Notes: generated by a model from the letters alone, not told the origin. 64,000 nucleotides of DNA from ZC4RG30 sp039917615 (GCA_039917615.1 JBDSJD010000010.1:62001-126000); one strand, 5' to 3'. Positions 8,199 to 17,619 are shown, counted from the stretch's first letter. Numbers and translations: made by a program.

Positions 8199-9530
8199 AT
8201 GAACACTATCTTCATCGGCAAGCGTGAATACTTTCCTGGCATCGGCCGCATCCCATTCGAAGGCAAGAAGTCGGACAATCCACTGGCGTTCAAGGTCTAC
8301 GATGCCAATCGCAGGCTCGGCAACAAGACCATGGCCGAACATCTGCGGTTTGCCGTCTGCTATTGGCACACGATGACCAACGCCGGGCACGACCCCTTCG
8401 GCCCCGGAACGCGGCGCTTTCCCTGGGAGGCTGGCGCACCGATGGCCACCGCTGAGGCACGACTCGACGCCGCCTTCGAATTCTTCACCAAGCTCGGCGT
8501 GCCGTATTACTGCTTCCATGACCTGGATCTGGCACCCGACGCCGAAGACGTCGCCCAATACGAGAGCAACCTGCAGCACATGGTGGCATTGGCCGGTGAG
8601 CGACAGAAAGCCACCGGCGTGAAGCTGCTGTGGGGCACCGCGAACCTGTTCTCGCATCCGCGTTACATGAATGGTGCGGCCACGAACCCGAATTTCAGCG
8701 TGGTGGCGCGCGCCGCCGTGCAGGTGAAGGCCGCGCTCGACGCCACCGTGGCGCTCGGTGGCGAGCACTACGTGTTCTGGGGTGGCCGCGAAGGCTATGC
8801 TTCACTGGTCAACACCAACATGAAGCGCGAACTTGAGCATTTTGCACGCTTTCTCACAGCGGCGCGCGACTACGGCCGCAGCATCGGCTTCAAGGGTTGC
8901 TTCTTGATCGAGCCCAAGCCCATGGAGCCGATGAAGCATCAGTACGATTTCGACAGCGCCACCGTCACGGGCTTCCTGCGATTACACGGGCTGGACAAGG
9001 ACTTCAAGCTCAACGTCGAAGCCAACCACGCAACGCTTGCAGGCCACACCTTCGAGCATGACCTGCAGGTTGCTTCCGACCACGGGCTGCTCGGCAGCAT
9101 CGATGCCAATCGCGGCAATCCGCAGAACGGCTGGGACACCGACCAGTTCCCCACCGACCTTTATGACACAGTCGGTGCGATGATGGTGGTGCTGCGCCAG
9201 GGCGGCCTTGTGGGCGGCCTGAACTTCGACGCCAAGCCCCGTCGCGAATCCACGGACATGCAGGACCTCTTCATCTCCCACATCGGCGGCATGGATGCCT
9301 TCGCGCGCGGCCTGGAAGTGGCCCACGCCCTGCTGACGGCTTCACCGTGGGAAAAGTGGCGCCAGGAACGCTACACCAGCTTTGACCAGGGCGCGGGCAA
9401 GGACTTTGCCGCAGGCAAGCTCGCGCTTGCTGATCTTGCTGCGCTTGCCGCGAAGAACGGCGAGCCCGCACAGCTCAGCGGCCAACAGGAACGCTACGAG
9501 AACCTGTTGAACCAGTACATGATGCACTAA
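8199..9530 (+). CDS. xylA: Xylose isomerase
   Basis: A 443-aa TIM-barrel metalloenzyme converting D-xylose to D-xylulose. The length and N-terminal EYFPGIGRIPFEGKKSDNPL identify the longer type II xylose isomerases. Metal-binding and catalytic segments are visible: FCFHDLDLAP-type helix near residue 105, VFWGGREGYASL, FLIEPKPMEPMKHQYDFD, NVEANHATLAGHTFEHD and GSIDANRGNPQNGWDTDQFP. It sits five bases after xylB with AGGAA upstream. It is translationally tight with xylB, then an 81-bp gap precedes the aldehyde dehydrogenase gene. Confidence 0.97.
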   Translation: MNTIFIGKREYFPGIGRIPFEGKKSDNPLAFKVYDANRRLGNKTMAEHLRFAVCYWHTMTNAGHDPFGPGTRRFPWEAGAPMATAEARLDAAFEFFTKLGVPYYCFHDLDLAPDAEDVAQYESNLQHMVALAGERQKATGVKLLWGTANLFSHPRYMNGAATNPNFSVVARAAVQVKAALDATVALGGEHYVFWGGREGYASLVNTNMKRELEHFARFLTAARDYGRSIGFKGCFLIEPKPMEPMKHQYDFDSATVTGFLRLHGLDKDFKLNVEANHATLAGHTFEHDLQVASDHGLLGSIDANRGNPQNGWDTDQFPTDLYDTVGAMMVVLRQGGLVGGLNFDAKPRRESTDMQDLFISHIGGMDAFARGLEVAHALLTASPWEKWRQERYTSFDQGAGKDFAAGKLALADLAALAAKNGEPAQLSGQQERYENLLNQYMMH

Positions 9531-9611
9531 TCCGCGATCGAAGCGCTTGAATCGCCGAACCTCGCAGCGTGGGCGGCCCAAACCCGTTTATAACTTCAGG
9601 TAAAGAAAGAA

Positions 9612-11042
9612 ATGCAACTGCCCCACTACATCAACGGCCAGAAAGTCATGGCCGATACGCCGCTCACCAGCCTCAATCCATCGGATACAAACGATATTGT
9701 CGCGAACTTTCCCGATGGCGGTCCGGCCGAAGCAGACGCCGCCGTCGCGGCAGCCCGCGCTGCCTTTCCAGCCTGGTCGGCTGCTTCACCGGAGGTACGC
9801 GCCGACCTGCTCGACAAGGTGGGCGCCACCCTGCTGGCACGCGCTCCTGAACTGGGCGAGTTGCTGGCGCGAGAGGAAGGCAAGACCCGCGCCGAAGGCA
9901 TCGGCGAAGTGATGCGCGCCGGCCGTATCTTCCGCTACTTCGGCGGCGAGGCGTTGCGCCGCCATGGCTTCACGCTCGAATCCACGCGCCCGAACCTGGA
10001 AGTCTCGACCTATCGCGAAGCGGTGGGTGTCGTGGGGCTCATCACGCCGTGGAATTTTCCGATCGCCATTCCAGCGTGGAAGGCTGCGCCGGCGCTGGCA
10101 TTTGGCAACACCGTCGTAATCAAACCGGCGAACATCACCACCGCCATTGCCAGCGCGCTGGCTGCGATCATCCATGAATGCGGTGCTCCGGCGGGTGTGT
10201 TCAACATGGTCCTGGGTCGCGGCAGGATCGGCGCGCATCTGGCCGCACATGCGGATGTTGATGCGATCAGCTTCACCGGTTCGCAGGGGGTTGGCGCCCA
10301 GGTGGCAGCAGCCGCCCTCCAGCACCAGGCACGCATCCAGCTTGAGATGGGTGGCAAGAATCCGCTGGTCGTATTAGCCGATGCTGACCTTGATCGCGCA
10401 GCCACCATCGCCCTGGACGGTGGCTTCTTCCAGACCGGGCAGCGTTGCACCGCTTCTTCGCGCGTTCTCGTGGAAGACGCCATCCATGACCAGTTTGTAG
10501 CCGCGCTGGTGGAGCGGGCGCAGGCACTGCGCGTTGGCGCGGCGCTCGACCCGGCCACGCAGGTAGGTCCCGCCGCTTCCGAAGCGCAGCTGGAACAGAA
10601 CCTGCGCTATGTCGGCATCGCGACGCAGGAAGGCGGCCGGCTTCTGACTGGCGGCGTGCCAGTCAAATGCGCCACGCCTGGCTATTACATGAGCCCCGCG
10701 GTGCTGGCGGATACCAATCCGGACATGCGCATCAACAATGAAGAAGTATTCGGACCGGTGGTTTCAACTGTACGTGTGAAGAACTACGAGGAGGCGCTGG
10801 AGATCGCCAATCGCGGTGCCTTCGGTTTGTCCGCCGGCATCGTCACGCGCTCGCTCAAGTACAGCCGTCACTTCCGCCGCAATGTCCGCGCCGGCATGGT
10901 GATGGTGAACCTGCCCACCGCGGGCGTTGACTATCACGTGCCTTTCGGCGGCACCCGCAAGTCCAGTTACGGTCCGCGTGAACAGGGTTTCGCGGCCGTG
11001 GAGTTCTACACCCAGATGAAGACGGTTTATGTCGGTGACTAG
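9612..11042 (+). CDS. Alpha-ketoglutarate semialdehyde dehydrogenase
   Basis: A 476-aa aldehyde dehydrogenase that would oxidise alpha-ketoglutarate semialdehyde, the product of XylX, to 2-oxoglutarate. TPWNFPIAIPAWKAAPALAFG, LEMGGKNPLVVL with the general base, and the catalytic Cys in QRCTASSR are present. The QRCTASSR form and C-terminal VPFGGTRKSSYGPREQG are usual in KGSA dehydrogenases. The 81-bp upstream gap contains TTTATAAC but no convincing promoter. Its 3' end overlaps the next gene by 14 bp. The assignment rests on subfamily motifs plus operon context. Confidence 0.87.
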   Translation: MQLPHYINGQKVMADTPLTSLNPSDTNDIVANFPDGGPAEADAAVAAARAAFPAWSAASPEVRADLLDKVGATLLARAPELGELLAREEGKTRAEGIGEVMRAGRIFRYFGGEALRRHGFTLESTRPNLEVSTYREAVGVVGLITPWNFPIAIPAWKAAPALAFGNTVVIKPANITTAIASALAAIIHECGAPAGVFNMVLGRGRIGAHLAAHADVDAISFTGSQGVGAQVAAAALQHQARIQLEMGGKNPLVVLADADLDRAATIALDGGFFQTGQRCTASSRVLVEDAIHDQFVAALVERAQALRVGAALDPATQVGPAASEAQLEQNLRYVGIATQEGGRLLTGGVPVKCATPGYYMSPAVLADTNPDMRINNEEVFGPVVSTVRVKNYEEALEIANRGAFGLSAGIVTRSLKYSRHFRRNVRAGMVMVNLPTAGVDYHVPFGGTRKSSYGPREQGFAAVEFYTQMKTVYVGD

Positions 11043-11925
11043 CGCAGCGGCACCAACCCCTCAGTCAATTGCAGCGGTTGGCGCCACGCTGGGCGAAGGC
11101 CCAGCCTGGGATGGCGCGCGCAACTGCGTGTGGTTCGTCGACATCAAGCAGCATCGCCTGTATCAGTACATGCCTGCCAACGGCGCGCTGCAGTCCTGGA
11201 AGGCGCCAGACCAGATCGGCTGGGCGCTGCCAGCGGCGGATGGTTCGCTGATCACCGGCATCAAGGGCGGCCTTTACCGCTTCGATCCGACATCACAGAC
11301 CTTCACGCTCCTGACGCCTGTGGAAGCCGGGCTGCCAGGCAACCGCCTGAATGACGCCACCTGCGATTTCGACGGCGCTATCTGGTTCGGCTCCATGGAT
11401 GACAGCGAGCAGCACGACTCCGGGCACATCTATCGCTATGCGCACGGCGCTATCACCAACAGCGGCCTGCCGCCCGTGTGCATTACCAACGGTCCTGCCC
11501 TGTCGCCCGATGGCAAGACTCTTTATCACGTCGATACGAAGGGCCGACGGATGTATGCCAGCACGCTGGACGCAAACCACGTCCCGCGCAGCACCCGTCT
11601 TTTCGCTGCCATTGAAGACGGCGCCGGCTATCCGGATGGTCCCACTGTCGACAGCGAAGGTTGTGTGTGGACCGGCATGTTTGCCGGCTGGTCAGTGCGG
11701 CGTTATGACCCGAACGGCAAGCTGCTGGCGGTCGTGCGTCTGCCGGTGGCCAATGTCACCAAGGTGGCCTTCGGTGGCGCCGATCTGAAGACCGCTTATG
11801 TGACCACTGCCCGCATGGGCCTTTCTGCGGCAGAGCTCGCAGCACAACCAGAAGCTGGCAATCTTTTCAGCTTCAGCGTGAATGTGCCGGGTCTTGCGAT
11901 TGCTCCGGTCGCCGATGCCACTTAA
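11029..11925 (+). CDS. xylC: Xylonolactonase, SMP-30/gluconolactonase family
   Basis: A 298-aa six-bladed beta-propeller lactonase. The divalent-metal ligands of the SMP-30 family can be placed: Glu in LGEGPAWD near residue 22, Asn/Asp in RLNDATCDFDGAIWFGSM, and Asp in YPDGPTVDSEG. The role inferred from context is hydrolysis of D-xylono-lactone to D-xylonate in the Weimberg route. The ATG lies inside the preceding dehydrogenase gene (14-bp overlap), so the two are probably translationally coupled. It ends the operon and converges with xylD 14 bp away. Gluconolactonase or L-arabinolactonase would be alternatives. Confidence 0.85.
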   Translation: MSVTSAAAPTPQSIAAVGATLGEGPAWDGARNCVWFVDIKQHRLYQYMPANGALQSWKAPDQIGWALPAADGSLITGIKGGLYRFDPTSQTFTLLTPVEAGLPGNRLNDATCDFDGAIWFGSMDDSEQHDSGHIYRYAHGAITNSGLPPVCITNGPALSPDGKTLYHVDTKGRRMYASTLDANHVPRSTRLFAAIEDGAGYPDGPTVDSEGCVWTGMFAGWSVRRYDPNGKLLAVVRLPVANVTKVAFGGADLKTAYVTTARMGLSAAELAAQPEAGNLFSFSVNVPGLAIAPVADAT

Positions 11926-11939
11926 GAAGGGCCAGCAAC

Positions 11940-13721
11940 CTAGTGGTTATGCCTCGGCGTCTTGCGCGATATCTGTTTGTACTTCAGCGCGAACTCGAAC
12001 GTGGCGCCTTCAGAAAGCTGGCCGGTATGCGTGCGATACAGCTCTTCCCACGGTGTATGGCTTTCGGGAATTGGCGGTGGTGCCTCGCGTTTGCGGCGCT
12101 CGATCTCCGCAGGCTCCACCAGCGCATCACAGCTGCCGCCTTCCAGATCGATGCGGATCATGTCACCGGTGCGCAACCAGGACAGACCGCCCCCAACCGC
12201 GCTCTCCGGTGATGCGTTCAGGATGGATGGGCTGTCGGAAGTGCCGGACTGACGACCATCACCAAGCGTCGGCAGCCACAGGATGCCGCGGCGGATCAGT
12301 GCATCCGGTGGCTGCATGTTGACCACCTCCGCCGAGCCCGGCCAGCCAATCGGGCCGGCGCCGCGAATCACCAGGATGCAGTGTTCGTCGATGTTCAGCA
12401 CCGGGTCATTGACGCGATGGTGATAGTCATCTGAACCATCGAACACGATCGCTCGCACTTCAAAGACGCCAGGGGCCTGCGGGTTGCTCAGGTAACGCTT
12501 GCGGAATTCCTCGGAAATCACCGAGGTCTTCATGATGCCGAAATCGAACAGATTGCCGCGCAACGTCAGGAAGCCTGCGTTCTGCCGCAACGGCGCCGCA
12601 TAAGGCGTGATCATTTCCCGGTCATGGGATTCGCGGCCGGCGATATTGTCCGCGACGCTGCGACCAGTCACCGACAGGCAATCGCCATGCAGTCGCCCTG
12701 CCTGCTGTAGTTCCCACATCACCGCTGGCACGCCACCGGCACGATGAAAGCGCTCACCGAGATACTTGCCTGCCGGCTGCATGTTCACCAGCAGCGGGAT
12801 GCCGAGGCCGTGCTCGGTCCACACTTCAGGTTCGAGCGTGATGCCCGCATGCAACGCCATGGCGACGACATGCGGCTGAGCATTGCTGGAACCCCCGCAG
12901 GCACTGACCACCGAGATCGCGTTTAAAAAGCTCTCACGCGTCAACAGGCGCGACGGCCGCAGATCATCATGGGCCATGCCCACAATGCGACGGCCGGTCT
13001 CATAAGCCATCTGTCCGCGCTCGCGGTATGGTGCAGGGATTGCCGCACAGCCCGGCAGGGAAAGCCCCAGCGCCTCGGCCACCGCATTCATGGTCGAGGC
13101 TGTGCCCATGCTGTTGCAATGTCCCGCCGAAGGCGCGCTGTCGCAGGCACTCTGCAGGAATTCCTCTTCGTCGATTTCGCCAGCGGCGAGCTTGCGGCGC
13201 GCGCGCCAGATCACGGTGCCGGAACCCACGAGCTCACCTTCGTGCCAGCCGTCGAGCATCGGGCCACCCGAGAGCACGATGGCGGGGATGTCCACCGTGC
13301 AGGCCGCCATTACCGCCGCCGGCGTGGTCTTGTCGCAGCCGGTGGTGAGCACCACCGCATCGATCGGGTAGCCGTACAGGATCTCGACCAGCCCCAGGTA
13401 GGCGAGATTGCGGTCCAGCGCCGCGGTGGGCCGGCGGCAGGTCTCGAAAATCGGATGCACCGGAAACTCAATCGGGATGCCGCCCGCATCGCGGATGCCG
13501 TCGCGCACGCGTTGCGCCAATTCCAGATGAATCCGGTTGCAGGGTGAAAGATCGCTGCCTGATTGCGCGATGCCGATGATCGGCCGACCCGAACGCAGTT
13601 CATCCGGCGTCATGCCATAGTTCATGAAGCGCTCGAGATACAGCGCCGTCATGTCCGAACGCGCGGGATCGGCGAACCAGTCGCGCGAGCGGAAGCGGCG
13701 CACTGGCTTGGAATCAGCCAC
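11940..13721 (-). CDS. xylD: D-xylonate dehydratase, IlvD/Edd family
   Basis: A 593-aa Fe-S dehydratase converting D-xylonate to 2-keto-3-deoxy-D-xylonate. It follows Caulobacter XylD almost throughout: RRFRSRDWFADP, MTALYLERFMNYG, GIAQSGSDLSPCNRIHL, VLTTGCDKTTPA, GGPMLDGWHE, SAPSAGHCN, GPIGWPGSAEVVNMQPPD, GDGRQSGTSDSPSILN and the terminal PRHNH. The cluster cysteines fall in SPCN, TTGCDK and the GHCN region. It overlaps the upstream lacI gene by 8 bp, so regulator and dehydratase share a transcript. It converges with xylC. L-arabonate dehydratases are close relatives, but the xylose context favours xylonate. Confidence 0.93.
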   Translation of the reverse strand: MADSKPVRRFRSRDWFADPARSDMTALYLERFMNYGMTPDELRSGRPIIGIAQSGSDLSPCNRIHLELAQRVRDGIRDAGGIPIEFPVHPIFETCRRPTAALDRNLAYLGLVEILYGYPIDAVVLTTGCDKTTPAAVMAACTVDIPAIVLSGGPMLDGWHEGELVGSGTVIWRARRKLAAGEIDEEEFLQSACDSAPSAGHCNSMGTASTMNAVAEALGLSLPGCAAIPAPYRERGQMAYETGRRIVGMAHDDLRPSRLLTRESFLNAISVVSACGGSSNAQPHVVAMALHAGITLEPEVWTEHGLGIPLLVNMQPAGKYLGERFHRAGGVPAVMWELQQAGRLHGDCLSVTGRSVADNIAGRESHDREMITPYAAPLRQNAGFLTLRGNLFDFGIMKTSVISEEFRKRYLSNPQAPGVFEVRAIVFDGSDDYHHRVNDPVLNIDEHCILVIRGAGPIGWPGSAEVVNMQPPDALIRRGILWLPTLGDGRQSGTSDSPSILNASPESAVGGGLSWLRTGDMIRIDLEGGSCDALVEPAEIERRKREAPPPIPESHTPWEELYRTHTGQLSEGATFEFALKYKQISRKTPRHNH

Positions 13722-14799
13722 GGATTGCTACTACCGTAGATTGCCGGCGGCGTGGCGCAGCATCGGACTGACGGCGCACCAGCGTGAATTTCAGGCGCTG
13801 GTGGCCAGTGGGCTGCTCCGCGCCGGTTCGCTGCGCCTTCACCTTGCGCACCAGAAGATCCAGCGCGGCCCGAGACATGTCGCCAATGGGCTGTCGCACC
13901 GTGGTCAGCTCCGGCCAGATGGTGGTCGCCATGGCGGTGTCGTCAAAGCCGCAGACCGTCAGATCGCTGGGCACGGCGAGCCCGTGGCTGTGCGCAACGG
14001 CAACCGTAGCGGCGGCCATGTCATCGTTGCACGCAAAGATGGCGGTGGGCGGATAAGGCAACCGCAATAGCCGCTCTGCCGCATCGAGGCCGGACCGATA
14101 GGTAAACAGCCCGGGCGCGATCAGCTCTGCATCCAGCTTCAGTCCCCGCTCCCGGATGGCCGCTTCGTAGCCCTCTCGACGGCGGGCACTTACCGTCTGG
14201 TCTGCACTGCCGGTGATGAAACCCACGCGTGCATGCCCCAGCGACAGCAGATGCGAAGTCATGGCATGCGCCGCGGCAAAATCGTCGATTCCAACCGCCG
14301 CAACTTCTTCTGGCGGCTGACCTGAGGCCAGTACCACACATGGGGTGTCGTGATCAGCCAACAGCTCGAGCACCGGCTTCGAATCGCACAGTGGCGGCGG
14401 CAGCAGGATGCCGTCGATACCATCGGCAATCAGGTTGCGCGCCACACGCACTTCGTCGCTGCCGGCCACGCATTTCTCGACCACCAGCTGCACATGGCTG
14501 AAGCTCGCCTGCTCCAGCAGGCCGACCAATGACTCGTTCAGCCAGGCGGCAGAAGGATTGCTGTAGAGAAGCCCGATGCGGATCGGTCGGGCGCCAGCAA
14601 GGCTGCGTGCCGCCGGATTGGGCGCGTAGTTCAATTGTGCAATGGCCGCGGCCACTGCTGCCAGCGTGCTGGATTTGACATTGCCGGCGCCGTTAATGAC
14701 CCGGGACACCGTCATGGTCGAGACACCCGCAACGCGAGCCACATCGCTGATGGTGGGGGCGACGCTGGATCCGCGCAGTCGAACCTGTTTTTTCTTCAC
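13714..14799 (-). CDS. LacI-family transcriptional regulator of the xylose/glucuronate genes
   Basis: About 361 aa from a GTG at 14799. The frame is open further upstream but that part is unlike a protein N-terminus. Residues near 15-60 form the LacI helix-turn-helix and hinge: TISDVARVAGVSTMTVSRVI, then YAPNPAARSLAG. A periplasmic-binding-protein-like effector domain follows (VVLASGQPP, VGIDDFAAAHAMTSHLLSLG, FACNDDMAAATV). It is cotranscribed with xylD and divergent from manD. The shared elements at 5479-5493 and 14931-14945 are candidate operators. The effector is unknown; xylose, xylonate or a glucuronate intermediate are possible. Confidence 0.9.
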   Translation of the reverse strand: MKKKQVRLRGSSVAPTISDVARVAGVSTMTVSRVINGAGNVKSSTLAAVAAAIAQLNYAPNPAARSLAGARPIRIGLLYSNPSAAWLNESLVGLLEQASFSHVQLVVEKCVAGSDEVRVARNLIADGIDGILLPPPLCDSKPVLELLADHDTPCVVLASGQPPEEVAAVGIDDFAAAHAMTSHLLSLGHARVGFITGSADQTVSARRREGYEAAIRERGLKLDAELIAPGLFTYRSGLDAAERLLRLPYPPTAIFACNDDMAAATVAVAHSHGLAVPSDLTVCGFDDTAMATTIWPELTTVRQPIGDMSRAALDLLVRKVKAQRTGAEQPTGHQRLKFTLVRRQSDAAPRRRQSTVVAIRG

Positions 14800-14906
14800 T
14801 CTGGGAACCTGTGGAACTGGCGCCACGATACACCACGGCGCGAACAGATCGGATAGTACCTCAGGCTGGCGGTATCCTGCCTGCGGCGACGCTCCAAAAC
14901 TGCCGA

Positions 14907-14945
14907 TTGACAAGCCCGCACTGCCCGATGATGTTACCGTTATTT
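14907..14945 (+). promoter_or_regulatory. Candidate manD promoter and operator
   Basis: A perfect -35 hexamer TTGACA lies at 14907-14912. The -10 is weak (GATGTT at 14930-14935, 17-bp spacing). The element ATGTTACCGTTATTT at 14931-14945 overlaps it and matches 12 of 15 bases of the xylX upstream element. The position, in the gap divergent from lacI, supports a regulatory role. Confidence 0.5.
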
Positions 14946-14967
14946 ACCAGCCGGAGTCCGACCGTTC

Positions 14968-16179
14968 ATGCCCAAGATCACCGCTGCCCGCGTCATCATT
15001 ACTTCACCTGGTCGCAATTTCGTCACGCTGAAAATCGAGACCGAGGCCGGGGTATATGGCCTTGGCGACGCGACGCTCAATGGTCGCGAGCTGGCAGTGG
15101 CAAGTTACCTCACCGACCACGTGATTCCCTGCCTCATCGGCCGCGATGCGCATCGTATCGAGGACATCTGGCAATACCTGTACAAGGGCTGCTACTGGCG
15201 TCGAGGCCCGGTGACCATGTCGGCCATTGCGGCGGTAGATACTGCGCTCTGGGACATCAAGGGCAAGCTCGCCAACCTGCCCGTGTATCAACTGCTTGGC
15301 GGCGCCAGTCGTGAAGGCGCGATGGTGTACGGGCATGCCAATGGCGCCACGCTGGAGGCCACTATCGCGAACGCGCTGCACTACCAGGAGCTTGGTTATC
15401 GCGCGATTCGGCTGCAGTCCGGTGTGCCGGGCCTTGCCTCCACCTATGGCGTCTCAAAAGATCGTTATTTCTACGAGCCGGCTGATGCAGACCTGCCCAC
15501 CGAAAATCTCTGGTCCACGGAAAAATACCTGCGTTCCGTGCCGCCGCTGTTTGCTGCCGCGCGCGAAGCTCTGGGGTGGGATGTGCACCTGCTGCATGAT
15601 GTCCACCATCGCCTCACGCCCATCGAAGCCGGTCGCCTGGGGAAGGATCTGGAACCTTACCGCCCGTTCTGGATGGAAGATGCCGTGCCAGCGGAAAACC
15701 AGGACAGCTTCCGCATCATCCGCCAGCACACCACGACGCCACTGGCCGTGGGTGAGATCTTCAACTCGATCTGGGACTGCAAGCAGCTCATCGAACAGCA
15801 GCTGATCGACTACATCCGCGCGACAGTCGTGCATGCCGGCGGCATCACGCATCTGCGACGCATTGCTGCATTCGCGGATCTGCACAACGTGCGCACGGGA
15901 TGTCACGGCGCAACGGATCTGTCACCCGTATGCATGGCTGCTGCCCTGCACTTCGATATCTCGGTGCCCAATTTCGGCGTGCAGGAATACATGCGCCACA
16001 CCGCGGAGACCGACGCCGTGTTTCCACATGCCTACACCTTCAGCGACGGCATGATGCATCCGGGCGAAGCGCCCGGACTGGGTGTCGACCTGGACGAAGT
16101 GCTGGCCGGCAAATATCCCTATCAACGCGCTTATCTGCCTGTCAACCGGCTTCAAGACGGCACGCTGTTCAACTGGTAG
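14968..16179 (+). CDS. manD: D-mannonate dehydratase, enolase superfamily
   Basis: A 403-aa mandelate racemase/muconate lactonizing-type enolase-superfamily enzyme of the ManD/RspA group. It dehydrates D-mannonate to 2-keto-3-deoxy-D-gluconate. DTALWDIKGKLANLPVYQLL, the YGHANG segment, LLHDVHHRLTP (metal-binding Asp and the following His), FWMEDAVPAEN (Glu) and LAVGEIFNSIWDC (Glu) are the key blocks. It heads an operon manD-uxaC-uxuB for D-glucuronate, and the next start is two bases after its stop. Some RspA-type relatives have low or other sugar-acid activity, but linkage to uxaC and uxuB makes mannonate the likely substrate. Confidence 0.92.
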   Translation: MPKITAARVIITSPGRNFVTLKIETEAGVYGLGDATLNGRELAVASYLTDHVIPCLIGRDAHRIEDIWQYLYKGCYWRRGPVTMSAIAAVDTALWDIKGKLANLPVYQLLGGASREGAMVYGHANGATLEATIANALHYQELGYRAIRLQSGVPGLASTYGVSKDRYFYEPADADLPTENLWSTEKYLRSVPPLFAAAREALGWDVHLLHDVHHRLTPIEAGRLGKDLEPYRPFWMEDAVPAENQDSFRIIRQHTTTPLAVGEIFNSIWDCKQLIEQQLIDYIRATVVHAGGITHLRRIAAFADLHNVRTGCHGATDLSPVCMAAALHFDISVPNFGVQEYMRHTAETDAVFPHAYTFSDGMMHPGEAPGLGVDLDEVLAGKYPYQRAYLPVNRLQDGTLFNW

Positions 16180-16181
16180 AG

Positions 16182-17609
16182 ATGGCCTTGCGAAAGCTTG
16201 AACTGCACGACGACCGCCTGCTGCCTGCCGACACTGCGGTACGCGCCATTGCCCGCACCCTCTATCAAGGCGTCCGGTCCCTGCCCATCGTAAGTCCGCA
16301 TGGCCACACCGATCCGGCGTGGTTTGCGGACAACGAGTCCTTCGCCAATGCCAGTGAACTGCTGCTGACGCCGGATCACTACGTGCTGCGCATGCTCTAC
16401 AGCCAGGGCGTGGCGATGGAATCACTGGGCGTGGCGCCCGTGCCGGGCACAATGCCAACAGTGCCGGTGGTCGATCCACGCGAAGCCTGGCGGATTTTTG
16501 CGTCCAACTATCATCTGTTTCGCGGCACCCCTTCGCGGCTGTGGCTGGACTGGGTCTTCGCAGAGAGTTTCGGCATTGACCGAAGACTGGAAGCGGCCAC
16601 CGCCGACCATTACTACGATCACATCACCACCGCGCTGCAGGGTCCTGCATTCCGGCCGCGCGCGCTGTTCGAGCGCTACAACATCGAAGTGCTGGCCACC
16701 ACGGAATCGCCGATCGATGATCTGCAGCATCACAGGACGCTGCAGGCCAGCGGATGGAAGGGGCGCGTCATTACCGCCTACCGTCCTGATCCAGTGGTCG
16801 ATCCGGAGTTCGAAGGATTTCTCTACAATCTAGAGGTGCTGGCCGCGCTCACCGGCGAAGACACGCTGAGCTACCGCGGCTATCTGAACGCGCATATTCA
16901 GCGGCGTGCCTTCTTCAAATCCATGGGCGCCACTTCCACCGATCATGGTCATCCCACGGCCCAGACCGCTGATCTCAGTGAGCGCGATGCCGAAGCGCTG
17001 TTCGCACGCATCATAAGGCCAGTTGTGTCGGCGGCCGATGCCGAACTGTTCCGCGCGCATATCCTGACCGTCATGGCGGGCATGAGCCTGGACGACGGCC
17101 TGGTGATGCAGATCCACCCTGGGAGCTTCCGCAATCACAATCCGCAGCTGTTCGCGCGCTTTGGGCGTGACAAGGGCGCGGATATTCCGCAGCGTACCGA
17201 TTACGTCAGCGCGCTGCGGCCGCTGCTCCACCGCTATGGCAACCGAGCTGAGCTGTCGATCATCGTTTTCACGCTGGATGAATCCAGCTACGCGCGGGAA
17301 CTGGCGCCGCTGGCAGGGCACTACCCAGCGCTGAAACTCGGCCCTGCCTGGTGGTTCCACGACAGCCCGGAAGGCATGCGGCGCTTTCGTATGCAGACCA
17401 CCGAAACCGCCGGCTTCTACAACACCGTCGGGTTCAACGACGACACACGCGCTTTTTTGTCGATTCCAGCACGCCACGACGTAGCGCGGCGCATCGACTG
17501 TGGCTTTCTCGCGCAGCTGGTGGCCGAACATCGGCTCGAAGACTGGGAGGCTGCCGAACTTGCTATCGATCTTGCGTACAACCTGGCGAAGCGCGCCTAC
17601 CGCCTGTGA
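16182..17609 (+). CDS. uxaC: Glucuronate isomerase
   Basis: A 475-aa enzyme of the uronate isomerase family (amidohydrolase fold), converting D-glucuronate to D-fructuronate. The N-terminal HxH metal motif is visible in IVSPHGHTDPAWFA. RLWLDWVFAESFG, LATTESPIDDL, MSLDDGLVMQIHPGSFRNHN and LGPAWWFHDSPEGMRRFRMQ follow in family order, and the C-terminus is complete. The ATG at 16182, two bases after manD, gives the usual length; the longer open frame overlaps manD. Translational coupling to manD is likely since the ribosome site is weak. Confidence 0.95.
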   Translation: MALRKLELHDDRLLPADTAVRAIARTLYQGVRSLPIVSPHGHTDPAWFADNESFANASELLLTPDHYVLRMLYSQGVAMESLGVAPVPGTMPTVPVVDPREAWRIFASNYHLFRGTPSRLWLDWVFAESFGIDRRLEAATADHYYDHITTALQGPAFRPRALFERYNIEVLATTESPIDDLQHHRTLQASGWKGRVITAYRPDPVVDPEFEGFLYNLEVLAALTGEDTLSYRGYLNAHIQRRAFFKSMGATSTDHGHPTAQTADLSERDAEALFARIIRPVVSAADAELFRAHILTVMAGMSLDDGLVMQIHPGSFRNHNPQLFARFGRDKGADIPQRTDYVSALRPLLHRYGNRAELSIIVFTLDESSYARELAPLAGHYPALKLGPAWWFHDSPEGMRRFRMQTTETAGFYNTVGFNDDTRAFLSIPARHDVARRIDCGFLAQLVAEHRLEDWEAAELAIDLAYNLAKRAYRL

Positions 17610-17619
17610 CGCCACGCCC

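Noticed and set aside
11940..13721. Dihydroxy-acid dehydratase or phosphogluconate dehydratase
   Set aside because: The protein tracks Caulobacter XylD throughout and lies in a xylose gene cluster.
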